Below, piece after piece: positions 1 to 7,315 of a stretch of 48,301 bases of DNA. Under the pieces are notes generated by a model. It saw only the letters and a program-made list of their open reading frames with translations. It made no database searches and was not told where the DNA came from. The stretch comes from Lachnospiraceae bacterium UBA7589 (GTDB taxonomy: Bacteria; Bacillota; Clostridia; Lachnospirales; Lachnospiraceae): positions 106,540 through 154,840 of the forward strand of contig DLKL01000040.1 of the NCBI GenBank assembly GCA_002476495.1. Reading direction: 5' to 3'. Made by a program: the position numbers and the translations under genes. Position 1 is the stretch's first letter. Each line of letters starts with the position of its first letter.

Positions 1-216
1 GCCATAGACAAAATAAAGGCAATAAGGAATCAGGCAGACAAAATAGGAAAAGAGCTTCATATCGAGGTTGATGGTGGAATTAACCTTGATAATGTATCCA
101 CTGCTTTAGCTGCGGGAGCTGATGTTATTGTAGCCGGCTCAGCAGTGTTTAAGGGAGATATAAGAGAAAATCTGGAAGCGTTTTTTCAAAAGCTTAACAA
201 AAAAACCGGAGAATAA
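1..216 (+). CDS. rpe: Ribulose-phosphate 3-epimerase, C-terminal part (cut by window start)
   Basis: The reading frame is open from base 1 to the TAA at 214-216 and gives 71 residues. They contain the late TIM-barrel motifs of ribulose-5-phosphate epimerase: EVDGGIN, with the catalytic-region aspartate, and the phosphate-binding stretch AGADVIVAGSAVF. The enzyme interconverts ribulose-5-phosphate and xylulose-5-phosphate in the cytosolic pentose phosphate pathway. thiN starts 5 bp downstream, matching the usual Firmicutes order rsgA-rpe-thiN, so the rest of that cluster probably lies to the left of the window. Only the 3' end is visible. Confidence 0.9.
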   Translation, partial: AIDKIKAIRNQADKIGKELHIEVDGGINLDNVSTALAAGADVIVAGSAVFKGDIRENLEAFFQKLNKKTGE

Positions 217-221
217 TTGCG

Positions 222-875
222 ATGGATATGTTTATTGTAACCGGAGGAAAAGTAGACAGAAATCTGCTTCAAAGTATGCTGTCCGAGCATGAGGATGCCT
301 GTATTATAGGCGTTGACAGGGGACTGGATTCTCTGTATGCCATGAATATTATTCCCGGACTTGCCATAGGAGATTTTGATTCCTGCAGCAACGACACAAG
401 GATTAAGCTTCAAAATAATACAAAAAAATATCAGGATATATCCGTTTTGAATTCCCATAAGGATCTGACTGATACCCACGTGGCAATCCTTAAGGCTATT
501 GAGAAAAAACCGGACAGGATATATATATTTGGCGGTACGGGAAGCCGTATAGATCACATGATGGCAAACATTAATATGCTGAAGCTGTGCCTTGATGAGG
601 GGATAGAGGCATATCTGATTGACACCTGTAACCGTATAAGGATGATAGATAAGCATTGTATCATAAAAAAAGATGAGCAATATGGAAACTATGTTTCCTG
701 TCTGCCCTTTTCCGATACAGTAAAGGGAGTGTGCCTTAAGGGCTTTGAGTACCCTCTTTACAATGCTGCTATGATAAAGGCTGACTCCATCGGAGTGAGC
801 AATGAAATAAGAGAGGAGGAAGGTCACATTATAGTAGGTGAAGGATATCTGCTGGTAATGGAGACCAAGGATTAA
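222..875 (+). CDS. thiN: Thiamine pyrophosphokinase
   Basis: This 217-residue protein converts thiamine and ATP to thiamine pyrophosphate and AMP in the cytosol. Family motifs are visible: GVDRG at residues 30-34, GDFDS at 50-54 (acidic metal/ATP site), KDLTDTH in the middle, and GGTGSRIDH before the C-terminal beta domain that binds thiamine. Length is normal for the family. The gene lies 5 bp after rpe, and its stop codon shares one base with the putP start (TAATG), so rpe, thiN and putP are probably cotranscribed. ATGs at 222 and 228 are both possible starts; the first is used here. Confidence 0.93.
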   Translation: MDMFIVTGGKVDRNLLQSMLSEHEDACIIGVDRGLDSLYAMNIIPGLAIGDFDSCSNDTRIKLQNNTKKYQDISVLNSHKDLTDTHVAILKAIEKKPDRIYIFGGTGSRIDHMMANINMLKLCLDEGIEAYLIDTCNRIRMIDKHCIIKKDEQYGNYVSCLPFSDTVKGVCLKGFEYPLYNAAMIKADSIGVSNEIREEEGHIIVGEGYLLVMETKD

Positions 876-2416
876 TGACAGTATGGGTATTGTTGGCATT
901 CGGAGTATATATGCTCGGTATGCTTATAATCGGATTTACATCTGCCAGAAAAAATAAAAATGCAGATGATTACTTTTTGGGAGGACGTAATCTGGGAGGA
1001 TGGGTGGCAGCCCTTTCGGCTCAGGCGTCAGATATGAGCGGATGGCTTCTTATGGGACTTCCCGGATGTATATATGCCTATGGAACCAATCAGGCATGGA
1101 TAGCAATAGGCTTATTTATAGGAACAGTATTTAACTGGCTTTTTATCTCGGGAAGATTAAGAAGGTATACAATAAAGGTGGGAAATGCCATGACAATTCC
1201 CGAATATCTCAGCAACAGATTCAGGGATAAGCACAATATACTCATGACAATTTCAGCATTGGTAATAGTTATATTTTTTATGGTATACACAGCCTCGGCA
1301 TTTTCAGCAGGCGGTAAGCTTTTTGAGCTGGTAACAGAGCTTAATTATCATCAGTCCCTTACTCTGGGCGCAGTTGTTATTCTTATATATACTTTCCTGG
1401 GCGGTTTTATCGCTGTATGTAATACAGATTTTGTCCAGGGACTTTTGATGCTTGCAGCCATTATTGCTGTGCCTATAATAGCTGTAATGCTTATGGGAAC
1501 AGGCAACATCATACCTAACCTTATTGACAGTGGACTTAAGGTGGATGCCAAGGATTACCTTAACATTTTCTCTGTGGATGGTGAGCCTATAACCGCAGTA
1601 AGCGTGGCTTCCCAGCTTGCATGGGGACTTGGATATTGTGGTATGCCTCATATCCTTGTAAGATTTATGGCCATAAGAGACGAAAAGGAGCTGGCAAAAT
1701 CCAAAAAAATCGGAATTGTGTGGGTGCTTCTTTCTCTTGCAATTGCCTGTATTATAGGTGTACTAGGAAGGGCATATCTGTATCCTGATGTACTTTCTAC
1801 AGAAGGAGCTGAGTATGAAAACGTATTTATCAGAATGATAATGAAAATATTTATGGATGATACAAATCTTGTCTTTATAGGAGGATTGCTTCTTTGCGCT
1901 GTGCTTGCAGCCATAATGTCCACAGCAGACTCCCAGCTTCTGGTATCCTCATCCGCAGTTGCAAACGATCTGTGCAAGGGAGTATTTTTCAAGAAGCTGA
2001 ACGAAAAACAGGTTCTTGTTGTTGCAAGAATCACAGTTTTGGTTATAGCCGTTCTTGCATACATAATTGCATGGAATCCTAATTCAAGTATTATGCAGCT
2101 TGTAAGTGATGCCTGGGCAGGATTGGGAAGTGCTTTTGGACCGGTTATACTTATGTCTCTTTACTGGAAACGTACCAATCTGGCAGGAGCTGCCGCAGGT
2201 ATGATAAGTGGAGGACTTACTGTTATAATATGGGATTATGTAAAATTTCTCACACTGGACGGAAAGAAGGTTACTCCGGCAGTATATACAGGAATGTATT
2301 CCCTGTTAGTGGGATTCTTCGTGAGCCTTTTCTTTATAGTAGTTTTTTCACTGATTGCAAAAAAAGCTGATGATGACATGATAAAAGAGTTTGAAGAAGT
2401 AAAAAATGGTAAATAG
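875..2416 (+). CDS. putP: Sodium/proline symporter (SSS family)
   Basis: A 513-residue integral membrane protein with about 13 hydrophobic segments, typical of the sodium:solute symporter family (LeuT fold). Near the N-terminus it has DYFLGGRNLGGW and then SAQASDMSGWLLMGLPG, which match the substrate and sodium-binding helices of PutP-type proline carriers. The later stretch MSTADSQLLVSSSA is the conserved SSS signature around helix 8. It most likely imports proline with Na+. The ATG overlaps the thiN stop by one base, suggesting translational coupling. A strong terminator follows at once. Proline specificity is inferred from overall resemblance. Confidence 0.88.
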   Translation: MTVWVLLAFGVYMLGMLIIGFTSARKNKNADDYFLGGRNLGGWVAALSAQASDMSGWLLMGLPGCIYAYGTNQAWIAIGLFIGTVFNWLFISGRLRRYTIKVGNAMTIPEYLSNRFRDKHNILMTISALVIVIFFMVYTASAFSAGGKLFELVTELNYHQSLTLGAVVILIYTFLGGFIAVCNTDFVQGLLMLAAIIAVPIIAVMLMGTGNIIPNLIDSGLKVDAKDYLNIFSVDGEPITAVSVASQLAWGLGYCGMPHILVRFMAIRDEKELAKSKKIGIVWVLLSLAIACIIGVLGRAYLYPDVLSTEGAEYENVFIRMIMKIFMDDTNLVFIGGLLLCAVLAAIMSTADSQLLVSSSAVANDLCKGVFFKKLNEKQVLVVARITVLVIAVLAYIIAWNPNSSIMQLVSDAWAGLGSAFGPVILMSLYWKRTNLAGAAAGMISGGLTVIIWDYVKFLTLDGKKVTPAVYTGMYSLLVGFFVSLFFIVVFSLIAKKADDDMIKEFEEVKNGK

Positions 2417-2431
2417 AAGGTTCTAAGATAC

Positions 2432-2466
2432 AAAAATGCCGGTTGTAATACCGGCATTTTGTCTTG
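2432..2466 (+). terminator. Rho-independent terminator after putP
   Basis: A perfect 10-bp stem, AAAATGCCGG (2433-2442) with CCGGCATTTT (2451-2460), encloses an 8-base loop and is followed by T-rich GTCTTGT. It closes the rpe-thiN-putP unit. The loop also holds a possible -35 element for the next gene. Confidence 0.85.
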
Positions 2467-2472
2467 TATAAT
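2443..2472 (+). promoter_or_regulatory. Putative SigA promoter for the short ORF and rlmH
   Basis: TTGTAA (2443-2448), an 18-bp spacer and a perfect TATAAT (2467-2472). The -35 falls inside the loop of the putP terminator. Transcription would start near 2479, just ahead of a Shine-Dalgarno site and the ATG at 2488. Based on consensus match only. Confidence 0.42.
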
Positions 2473-2487
2473 TTAAAGAGAGGATTT

Positions 2488-2625
2488 ATGAAAAAAAACT
2501 ATACTTGTATTATAGGATTAAATTATGAACAAAGTTTAAACAAAGTGGCAACAATGTGTAAAAAAACAAAGGAAAACAGGGCATTTTCAGATAAAATAAT
2601 CAGGAGAAATGAAGAGAATGTTTAA
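2488..2625 (+). CDS. Possible 45-aa leader peptide overlapping rlmH
   Basis: An ATG at 2488 follows AGAGG at 2478-2482 with 5-bp spacing and opens a 45-codon frame rich in Lys and Asn, ending at TAA 2623-2625. Its stop overlaps the preferred rlmH start (ATG 2618) by 8 bp, the geometry expected for translational coupling. It would begin only about 9 bases after the predicted transcription start. I do not recognise the peptide and it has no membrane segment. It could be a genuine small protein, a leader that sets rlmH translation, or chance in a 150-bp gap. Confidence 0.33.
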   Translation: MKKNYTCIIGLNYEQSLNKVATMCKKTKENRAFSDKIIRRNEENV

Positions 2626-3070
2626 TATTAAGCTTATTGCCGTAGGTAAATTAAAGGAAGCTTATCTGCGTAATCTGGAAGAAAAATATAAAAAAATAAT
2701 ATGTAATAAGCACAGGCTCAGTATTGTGGAGGTACCGGATGAAAGTATCCCCAAAAACAAAGGCAAAGCCATGAACACCCTGATTAAGAAGAGAGAAGGT
2801 TCAAAGATACTGGAAAATATCAGTGGCAGTGATTATGTAATAATGCTTGCTATAGACGGAAAATCAATGGATTCCCAAAAGCTTTCCCGGCTTGTGGAGG
2901 AGGGGGCAAAAAAGAAGGAAGGAAATATTGCATTTGTAATAGGAGGCTCTCTGGGGCTTGATGAAGAGGTGTTAAAAAAAGCCGATATAAAAATCAGCTT
3001 TTCGGAAATGACCTTTCCACACCAGCTTATGAGAATAATATTACTGGAGCAGATTGCCTGCTATTTGTGA
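2618..3070 (+). CDS. rlmH: RlmH-family SPOUT methyltransferase lacking the C-terminal tail
   Basis: RlmH N3-methylates pseudouridine 1915 in 23S rRNA helix 69. The protein starts FNIKLIAVGKLKEAYL, carries the SAM-binding knot loop VIGGSLGLDEEV, and then SEMTFPHQLMRIILLEQI, all typical of RlmH. It ends three residues later (ACYL then stop), whereas the family normally continues with about 12-14 residues of the form YRAxxIxxxxPYHK, which reach the active site. At 150 residues it is short against about 155-159. ATG 2618 is preferred to ATG 2609 because the AGGAG at 2602-2606 is only 2 bases from 2609. The other two frames downstream encode no tail. Its 3' end overlaps the convergent RlmH-like gene by 10 bp. 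Tail-dependent activity may be supplied by that partner. Confidence 0.85.
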   Translation: MFNIKLIAVGKLKEAYLRNLEEKYKKIICNKHRLSIVEVPDESIPKNKGKAMNTLIKKREGSKILENISGSDYVIMLAIDGKSMDSQKLSRLVEEGAKKKEGNIAFVIGGSLGLDEEVLKKADIKISFSEMTFPHQLMRIILLEQIACYL

Positions 3071-3474
3071 TAGGTTATGTTGTTATTTATTGTGTATGCC
3101 CTGTAAAGCTGCTCGGCCAGAACAACGAAGGTAAGCTCCCTGCCCATGCAAAAAGTGGAAAGATTAAATATTGATGCATTATCCGCCGACAGAGGCAACG
3201 TGCTTATTTCTTCGGGAATATAATAATCTATTCGTGATATTCCCATGAGATTTTGCCTGTTAATTTCCTTTGCAAGCCGGGGAGAGGATAAGGTATGTGC
3301 TCCGGGCAGGACAATATAGCTCATTGTTCCCCTTTTATCGGAAAAGAAAGGCAGGGATTTACATATATTAAGCTTAAGACTTGCCCAGGGAGAGATGCGT
3401 TTTGAATACTCGTTAAAAGCATATATATAATCCTTATCAAATTTTCTGCCCTGTACATATATATTAATCTCCAT
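3061..3474 (-). CDS. Divergent RlmH-like protein with the catalytic tail but no SAM loop
   Basis: A 137-residue minus-strand protein that aligns to RlmH along its length. GAHTLSSPRLAKEI corresponds to the GKxxxSxxLA region, and the end, LAEQLYRAYTINNNITYHK, is a near-perfect RlmH C-terminal tail. Where RlmH has the SAM-binding GGxxG loop this protein reads YYIPEEIS, and the LPHxLxR segment is also degraded (STFCMGREL), so it probably cannot bind SAM by itself. ATG 3474 is chosen because GGGTGA sits 5 bases upstream and the predicted promoter would begin transcription near 3499, downstream of the longer frame's first codon. It converges on rlmH with a 10-bp overlap. RlmH-family membership is clear; its role as a tail-donating partner is inference. 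Confidence 0.78.
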   Translation of the reverse strand: MEINIYVQGRKFDKDYIYAFNEYSKRISPWASLKLNICKSLPFFSDKRGTMSYIVLPGAHTLSSPRLAKEINRQNLMGISRIDYYIPEEISTLPLSADNASIFNLSTFCMGRELTFVVLAEQLYRAYTINNNITYHK

Positions 3475-3505
3475 AAAAATCACCCATAAAAACATATCTT
3501 TGAAT

Positions 3506-3534
3506 AATATAACATACATCTTCTAAAAAATCAA
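3506..3534 (-). promoter_or_regulatory. Putative promoter of the minus-strand RlmH-like gene
   Basis: On the minus strand, TTGATT (3534-3529), a 17-bp spacer and TATATT (3511-3506) preceded by TGT (extended -10). Predicted start is near 3499, about 25 bases before ATG 3474. Consensus match only. Confidence 0.5.
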
Positions 3535-3578
3535 AAATGATGATATTATATACTTATTAACATATAAGAGGTAGCAGC

Positions 3579-4388
3579 GTGATGGACAAAAAAATATTGG
3601 TTCTTGATATTGACGGAACACTGGTTAATTCAAAAAAAGAGATTACTCCCATAACAAAGGAATATCTGATTAAAATTCAGGAAAAAGGCCATATTGCAGC
3701 CCTGGCTTCAGGAAGACCTTATCCCGGAATGATGGGATATGCAAAGCAGATATGTCTTGACAAATACGGAGGATACGCACTTTCATTTAACGGTGGCAAG
3801 GTTATAAATTGTAAAACCGGGGAAACAATATATCAGAATGTGATTCCGTGCCAATATGCAATCCCGATATATGCATATGCAAAGCAACACAATCTGGGAA
3901 TGGTAACCTATCAGGAAGATAAGGTTATTACAGGAACAGACATTGATGAGTATATGGAATATGAGGCCAGACTTAACTATATGGTTTTAAGGAAAGTGGA
4001 GGATTTTCCTGCTTATGTTGATTTTGATATGGTAAAATGTCTGATTACGGCCCCTCCTGATGTGGCACCTGTCCATGAGGAGGCACTTAAGAATCTGTTT
4101 GGACAAAAGCTTAACGTATTCCGCTCAGAGCCTTATTTTATAGAGATAACCAATAGGGGAGTAGACAAGGCACTTTCCCTGGAAAAACTGCTGCAGGGGC
4201 TTGGAATTCCAAGGGAGAATTCTATATGTTGTGGGGATGGCTTCAACGATCTTACTATGGTAAGATATGCCGGGGTAGGTGTGGCCATGGACAATGCCCA
4301 GCAAATTGTAAAGGATAATGCAGATTATATAACAGCCTCCTGTGACAGGGATGGAATAGTTGAGGTAATTAAAAAATTCATTATGTAA
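3579..4388 (+). CDS. Cof-type HAD-superfamily hydrolase
   Basis: This 269-residue protein has all four HAD motifs: DIDGTL at residues 10-15 (nucleophile and acid/base aspartates), SGRP as motif II with its serine, a lysine before the cap exit, and GDGFNDLTM from residue 219 as the metal-binding motif IV. The cap between motifs II and III is large, as in the Cof/YidA subfamily of cytosolic sugar-phosphate or flavin/PLP phosphatases; substrate cannot be told from sequence. GTG 3579 lies 7 bases after AGAGG (3567-3571) and an ATG follows at once at 3582, so either may be used. The next gene starts 22 bp downstream, so they are probably cotranscribed. Confidence 0.9.
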   Translation: MMDKKILVLDIDGTLVNSKKEITPITKEYLIKIQEKGHIAALASGRPYPGMMGYAKQICLDKYGGYALSFNGGKVINCKTGETIYQNVIPCQYAIPIYAYAKQHNLGMVTYQEDKVITGTDIDEYMEYEARLNYMVLRKVEDFPAYVDFDMVKCLITAPPDVAPVHEEALKNLFGQKLNVFRSEPYFIEITNRGVDKALSLEKLLQGLGIPRENSICCGDGFNDLTMVRYAGVGVAMDNAQQIVKDNADYITASCDRDGIVEVIKKFIM

Positions 4389-4410
4389 GGGAAGTACCCG
4401 GGAGGAGTCA

Positions 4411-6096
4411 ATGGAACACCAGGACAGGACGGGCTGTGAGGGAAGCCTGTATACCAGAGACATTACTAATAACAGACCATACTATTTTATTGAATACGAG
4501 AAAAACGGTAAGAAATATACAAAATGGATTGCAAGGAATGTATCAAGGGAATTTCTTTCGGAAAAATGCTACAGCCTGGTTAAGATTGCCCGGGAGATGG
4601 AAGAAGCTTTTCCTGAAATAGACACATTTCAGATTGATTTTTGTATAGATGCCAATGATAAAATTAACGTTATACGCTGGGATAGTCTGGAAAAGGTGGC
4701 AAATATGCCAAGAAATATGACTGACAAGGAGTTTGCTGATACAAAGGCCTTTGCAAAATGCTCCTATCTTGATACCAGCCATATTTTATCTGACAGCGCA
4801 TATTGGAATATAAAATCCCAGCTGGGTACTAATCCGAGACCTCTTGATTATTCCCTGTTCAGAGAGCTGATAACCATGAGGGTATGGAATGAATCAATAG
4901 TACCAATGGGGTATACAAAAAACGAAGGAGAGCTTATGCAAAAGGTAGGTAATAAGCCTTATACCTCCGTAAATAGCACCTTTGATGCCCTTACCCCCGG
5001 GGCGATAGACTCAAAGCTCAGATTCAGGCTCTTTGAATACTATAAAAAGGAGCTTAAGGAAAATAGAGGGCTTCACAGGGACATAGAAAAAAAGCTCATA
5101 TTTAACCTGTATGATTTTTCGACAGATGAGAGACTTAAAAAACTGGAAAATAACGGCTTTTCTCCTGATGAGGTTCAAAGCATAAAACAGGGTGTAACGG
5201 ATATAACAAAATATATTTTGTCCAATTATCATTCCATATATGAAGAGGACAGGGAATACATGGAAAAAATGAGTGCACTTACCAGAAGTATTAGGGAAAT
5301 GATGCCTCAGAAGGAAACCAATGTAATGAAGCTGTACAGGAATATTAATGAGCTGCTGGAGGGAATAAAAAAATACGGAACCCCGGGCTTCTCAAGGCAA
5401 TTAAGATGCTCGGTTCTTGCGGAAAGGCTGTGTGAATCCCTTGTTGAAAGAGGATATATTACCCTTGAAAATATGAACAGATTTACCGGCTCAATATGGA
5501 CAATAAAAAAGAAGTTAAAAAGGGACATGAAAAGCTATGCATCAGGAAATATGTCCAGGGAGGAATTTAACAGCCTGTATGGGGAATTCCGTTCAGGAAT
5601 ATTTGATATAAGAACTGACTGCTTCGAAAATCTTAAGATTGAACCGGGTGACTTTTTCAAAGACAAAAAGCAGGAAAAGGAAGAAACCGATGATATAGTA
5701 TTTCTTGATGCTGCCATGGTGGAAAAGGCCCTGAAGGAAGGAAAGATTAATATGTCTCCCGAAAAATTCATGGAGTTTATTATTCTTTGTTATAAGAACC
5801 GGGATATAATGAAATTTGAGCTTACCAAATCCATCAACCTGCTTCTTGAAATAATAACCAGACTCGGCGATGTGCTTGGAATTGCCAGGGAGGACATGTC
5901 ATACCTTGAGATATATGAGCTGTTAAGCTATCACAGCCGTGACTCTTACATTCAGACTATTCAAAGCAGAAGAGATATGTACCATGCAAACACTTATCTT
6001 ATTTTGCCTGATATAATATACAATGTGGGGGACATAGACATAATAAGTGTTGAAGGGAAAATAAATATGGAAGCTTACAATATGGATAAATATTAA
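4411..6096 (+). CDS. Large unknown protein resembling part of a PEP-synthase/PPDK-type enzyme
   Basis: A 561-residue soluble protein with no signal or membrane segment. GGGAGGAG stands 4-5 bases before ATG 4411. I see no firm family. Residues about 25-95 (KWIARNVSREFLSE, then FPEIDTFQIDFCID) resemble the end of the ATP-grasp nucleotide-binding half of PEP synthase or pyruvate phosphate dikinase. Residues about 370-410 (EEFNSLYGEFRSGIFDIRTD) recall the FxxxYGHRxPGTYDI region in the middle of PEP-synthase-like enzymes. The start of the ATP-grasp domain and the C-terminal phosphohistidine swivelling domain are both missing. It could be a catalytically dead relative or one subunit of a split enzyme. 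It sits 22 bp after the HAD gene and ends in a 99-bp gap before the bactofilin promoter. Confidence 0.5.
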   Translation: MEHQDRTGCEGSLYTRDITNNRPYYFIEYEKNGKKYTKWIARNVSREFLSEKCYSLVKIAREMEEAFPEIDTFQIDFCIDANDKINVIRWDSLEKVANMPRNMTDKEFADTKAFAKCSYLDTSHILSDSAYWNIKSQLGTNPRPLDYSLFRELITMRVWNESIVPMGYTKNEGELMQKVGNKPYTSVNSTFDALTPGAIDSKLRFRLFEYYKKELKENRGLHRDIEKKLIFNLYDFSTDERLKKLENNGFSPDEVQSIKQGVTDITKYILSNYHSIYEEDREYMEKMSALTRSIREMMPQKETNVMKLYRNINELLEGIKKYGTPGFSRQLRCSVLAERLCESLVERGYITLENMNRFTGSIWTIKKKLKRDMKSYASGNMSREEFNSLYGEFRSGIFDIRTDCFENLKIEPGDFFKDKKQEKEETDDIVFLDAAMVEKALKEGKINMSPEKFMEFIILCYKNRDIMKFELTKSINLLLEIITRLGDVLGIAREDMSYLEIYELLSYHSRDSYIQTIQSRRDMYHANTYLILPDIIYNVGDIDIISVEGKINMEAYNMDKY

Positions 6097-6118
6097 GATT
6101 TATAACAGGGAGATTTGA

Positions 6119-6147
6119 TTGATTTAAGGCTTAGTATAGTGTATAAT
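6119..6147 (+). promoter_or_regulatory. Putative SigA promoter of the bactofilin-pyrH operon
   Basis: TTGATT (6119-6124), a 17-bp spacer and a perfect TATAAT (6142-6147), about 48 bases before the start codon. It begins the long housekeeping operon that runs toward polC. Consensus match only. Confidence 0.6.
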
Positions 6148-6195
6148 ATTGGCTGTAAAACACTTTGCAGTTTCTACAGATAAAGGAGGAAACAA

Positions 6196-7305
6196 ATGGG
6201 CTTTTTTAAAGATTTCAAGAGAGATTTTGCTCAGGCTGTAAATGAGCTTATGCCGGATAAGGACGAGCTTTCCGGAGAGTATGATGATGAGGATATTGTA
6301 AATACCTTTGACGAGGATGATAATATGGATATTGCTCCTGAGGATATGATGGAGAATCTGGATGAATTTAAGGGTGAAGATGAAGAAGATTTTTCCCTTG
6401 GAGATATTCCGGACCCGGCTCAGGTATCCGATAATGAGGAGAACAACCCTGATGAAGGGGAGAATGATTTCACCAATATTCCTGATGCAGAGATATTAAC
6501 CGATGAAGTGGATGGCAATGAGGTTATGAATATGATACCTGATAAGGAATACAGGGATTCTGTCATGGTGGAGCTTGAAGCTGCTGACAATATTGAGGGG
6601 CAGGCAGGAGATGAGCTTGTAGAGGATGATGCCTTAGATGAAGGCAATATGGAAGAAAATCTTGAGGATGCACTGCTTACTGAGCCTGACGGAGTGACAG
6701 AGGAAAGAGATAACATACTTGATGCAGATATTAATAAGGCTGTTACCGATGCTATTTCCAGACAGGATGATGTTCATAAGGAGGATAATATGGCAGAGAT
6801 TAGCAATGAGGATGTAAAAGCTTCCGCAGCAGAAGGCAATACAGACAGAGAGAGTATTCTGTCAGAGGATACTGCTTATATCACAAAGGGTACTAAAATA
6901 AAGGGTGATATCGAAACCGACGGTGGGATTGATGTTCTTGGAACAGTAGAGGGCAATGTATCCTGCTCAGGCAAGCTTATTGTAGGAGGAAGCATAAAGG
7001 GTAATGTCAACGCAGGTGAGATATATTCCAATGCATCTAAGATTGAAGGAGAGATTACGGCTGCAGGAAGTGTTAAGATTGGCGTAGGCTCTGTAGTAGT
7101 CGGCAATGTCAAGGCAACGTCGGCTGTTGTTGCGGGGGCAGTTAACGGAGACATAGATGTTGAGGGTCCTGTTATCGTGGACTCTACAGCAGTTATTATG
7201 GGTAATATAAAATCCCGTTCCGTCCAGATTAACAATGGTGCGGTTATTGAAGGATTTTGTTCACAGTGTTATTCAGAGATAGATGTTAAGAGCTTTTTCG
7301 AATAG
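6196..7305 (+). CDS. Bactofilin (polymer-forming cytoskeletal protein) with long acidic N-terminus
   Basis: Bactofilins polymerise without nucleotide into membrane-associated filaments that scaffold cell-wall enzymes and polar structures. In this 369-residue protein, residues about 225-365 form the bactofilin beta-helix, seen as short repeats rich in Gly and Val (KGDIETDGGIDVLGTVEGNV, IKGNVNAGEI, VVGNVKATSAVVAGAVNGDI). It is preceded by about 200 residues of very acidic, probably disordered sequence. The N-terminus GFFKDFKRDFAQAV looks like an amphipathic membrane-targeting helix. ATG 6196 follows a strong AAAGGAGG. pyrH starts 10 bp downstream, so the gene heads the pyrH-frr operon where rpsB-tsf often stands. 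The long acidic arm is unusual; typical bactofilins are 100-200 residues. Confidence 0.85.
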   Translation: MGFFKDFKRDFAQAVNELMPDKDELSGEYDDEDIVNTFDEDDNMDIAPEDMMENLDEFKGEDEEDFSLGDIPDPAQVSDNEENNPDEGENDFTNIPDAEILTDEVDGNEVMNMIPDKEYRDSVMVELEAADNIEGQAGDELVEDDALDEGNMEENLEDALLTEPDGVTEERDNILDADINKAVTDAISRQDDVHKEDNMAEISNEDVKASAAEGNTDRESILSEDTAYITKGTKIKGDIETDGGIDVLGTVEGNVSCSGKLIVGGSIKGNVNAGEIYSNASKIEGEITAAGSVKIGVGSVVVGNVKATSAVVAGAVNGDIDVEGPVIVDSTAVIMGNIKSRSVQINNGAVIEGFCSQCYSEIDVKSFFE

Positions 7306-7315
7306 GAGAAAAGAC

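Noticed and set aside
3061..3200. A frameshift hiding the missing tail of the plus-strand RlmH
   Set aside because: Neither of the other two plus frames after 3050 encodes YRAxxI or YHK; the tail motif is present only on the minus strand as part of another gene.
4436..4621. 61-codon plus-strand frame inside the 561-aa gene
   Set aside because: It overlaps a larger gene with a stronger ribosome-binding site and has no family features.
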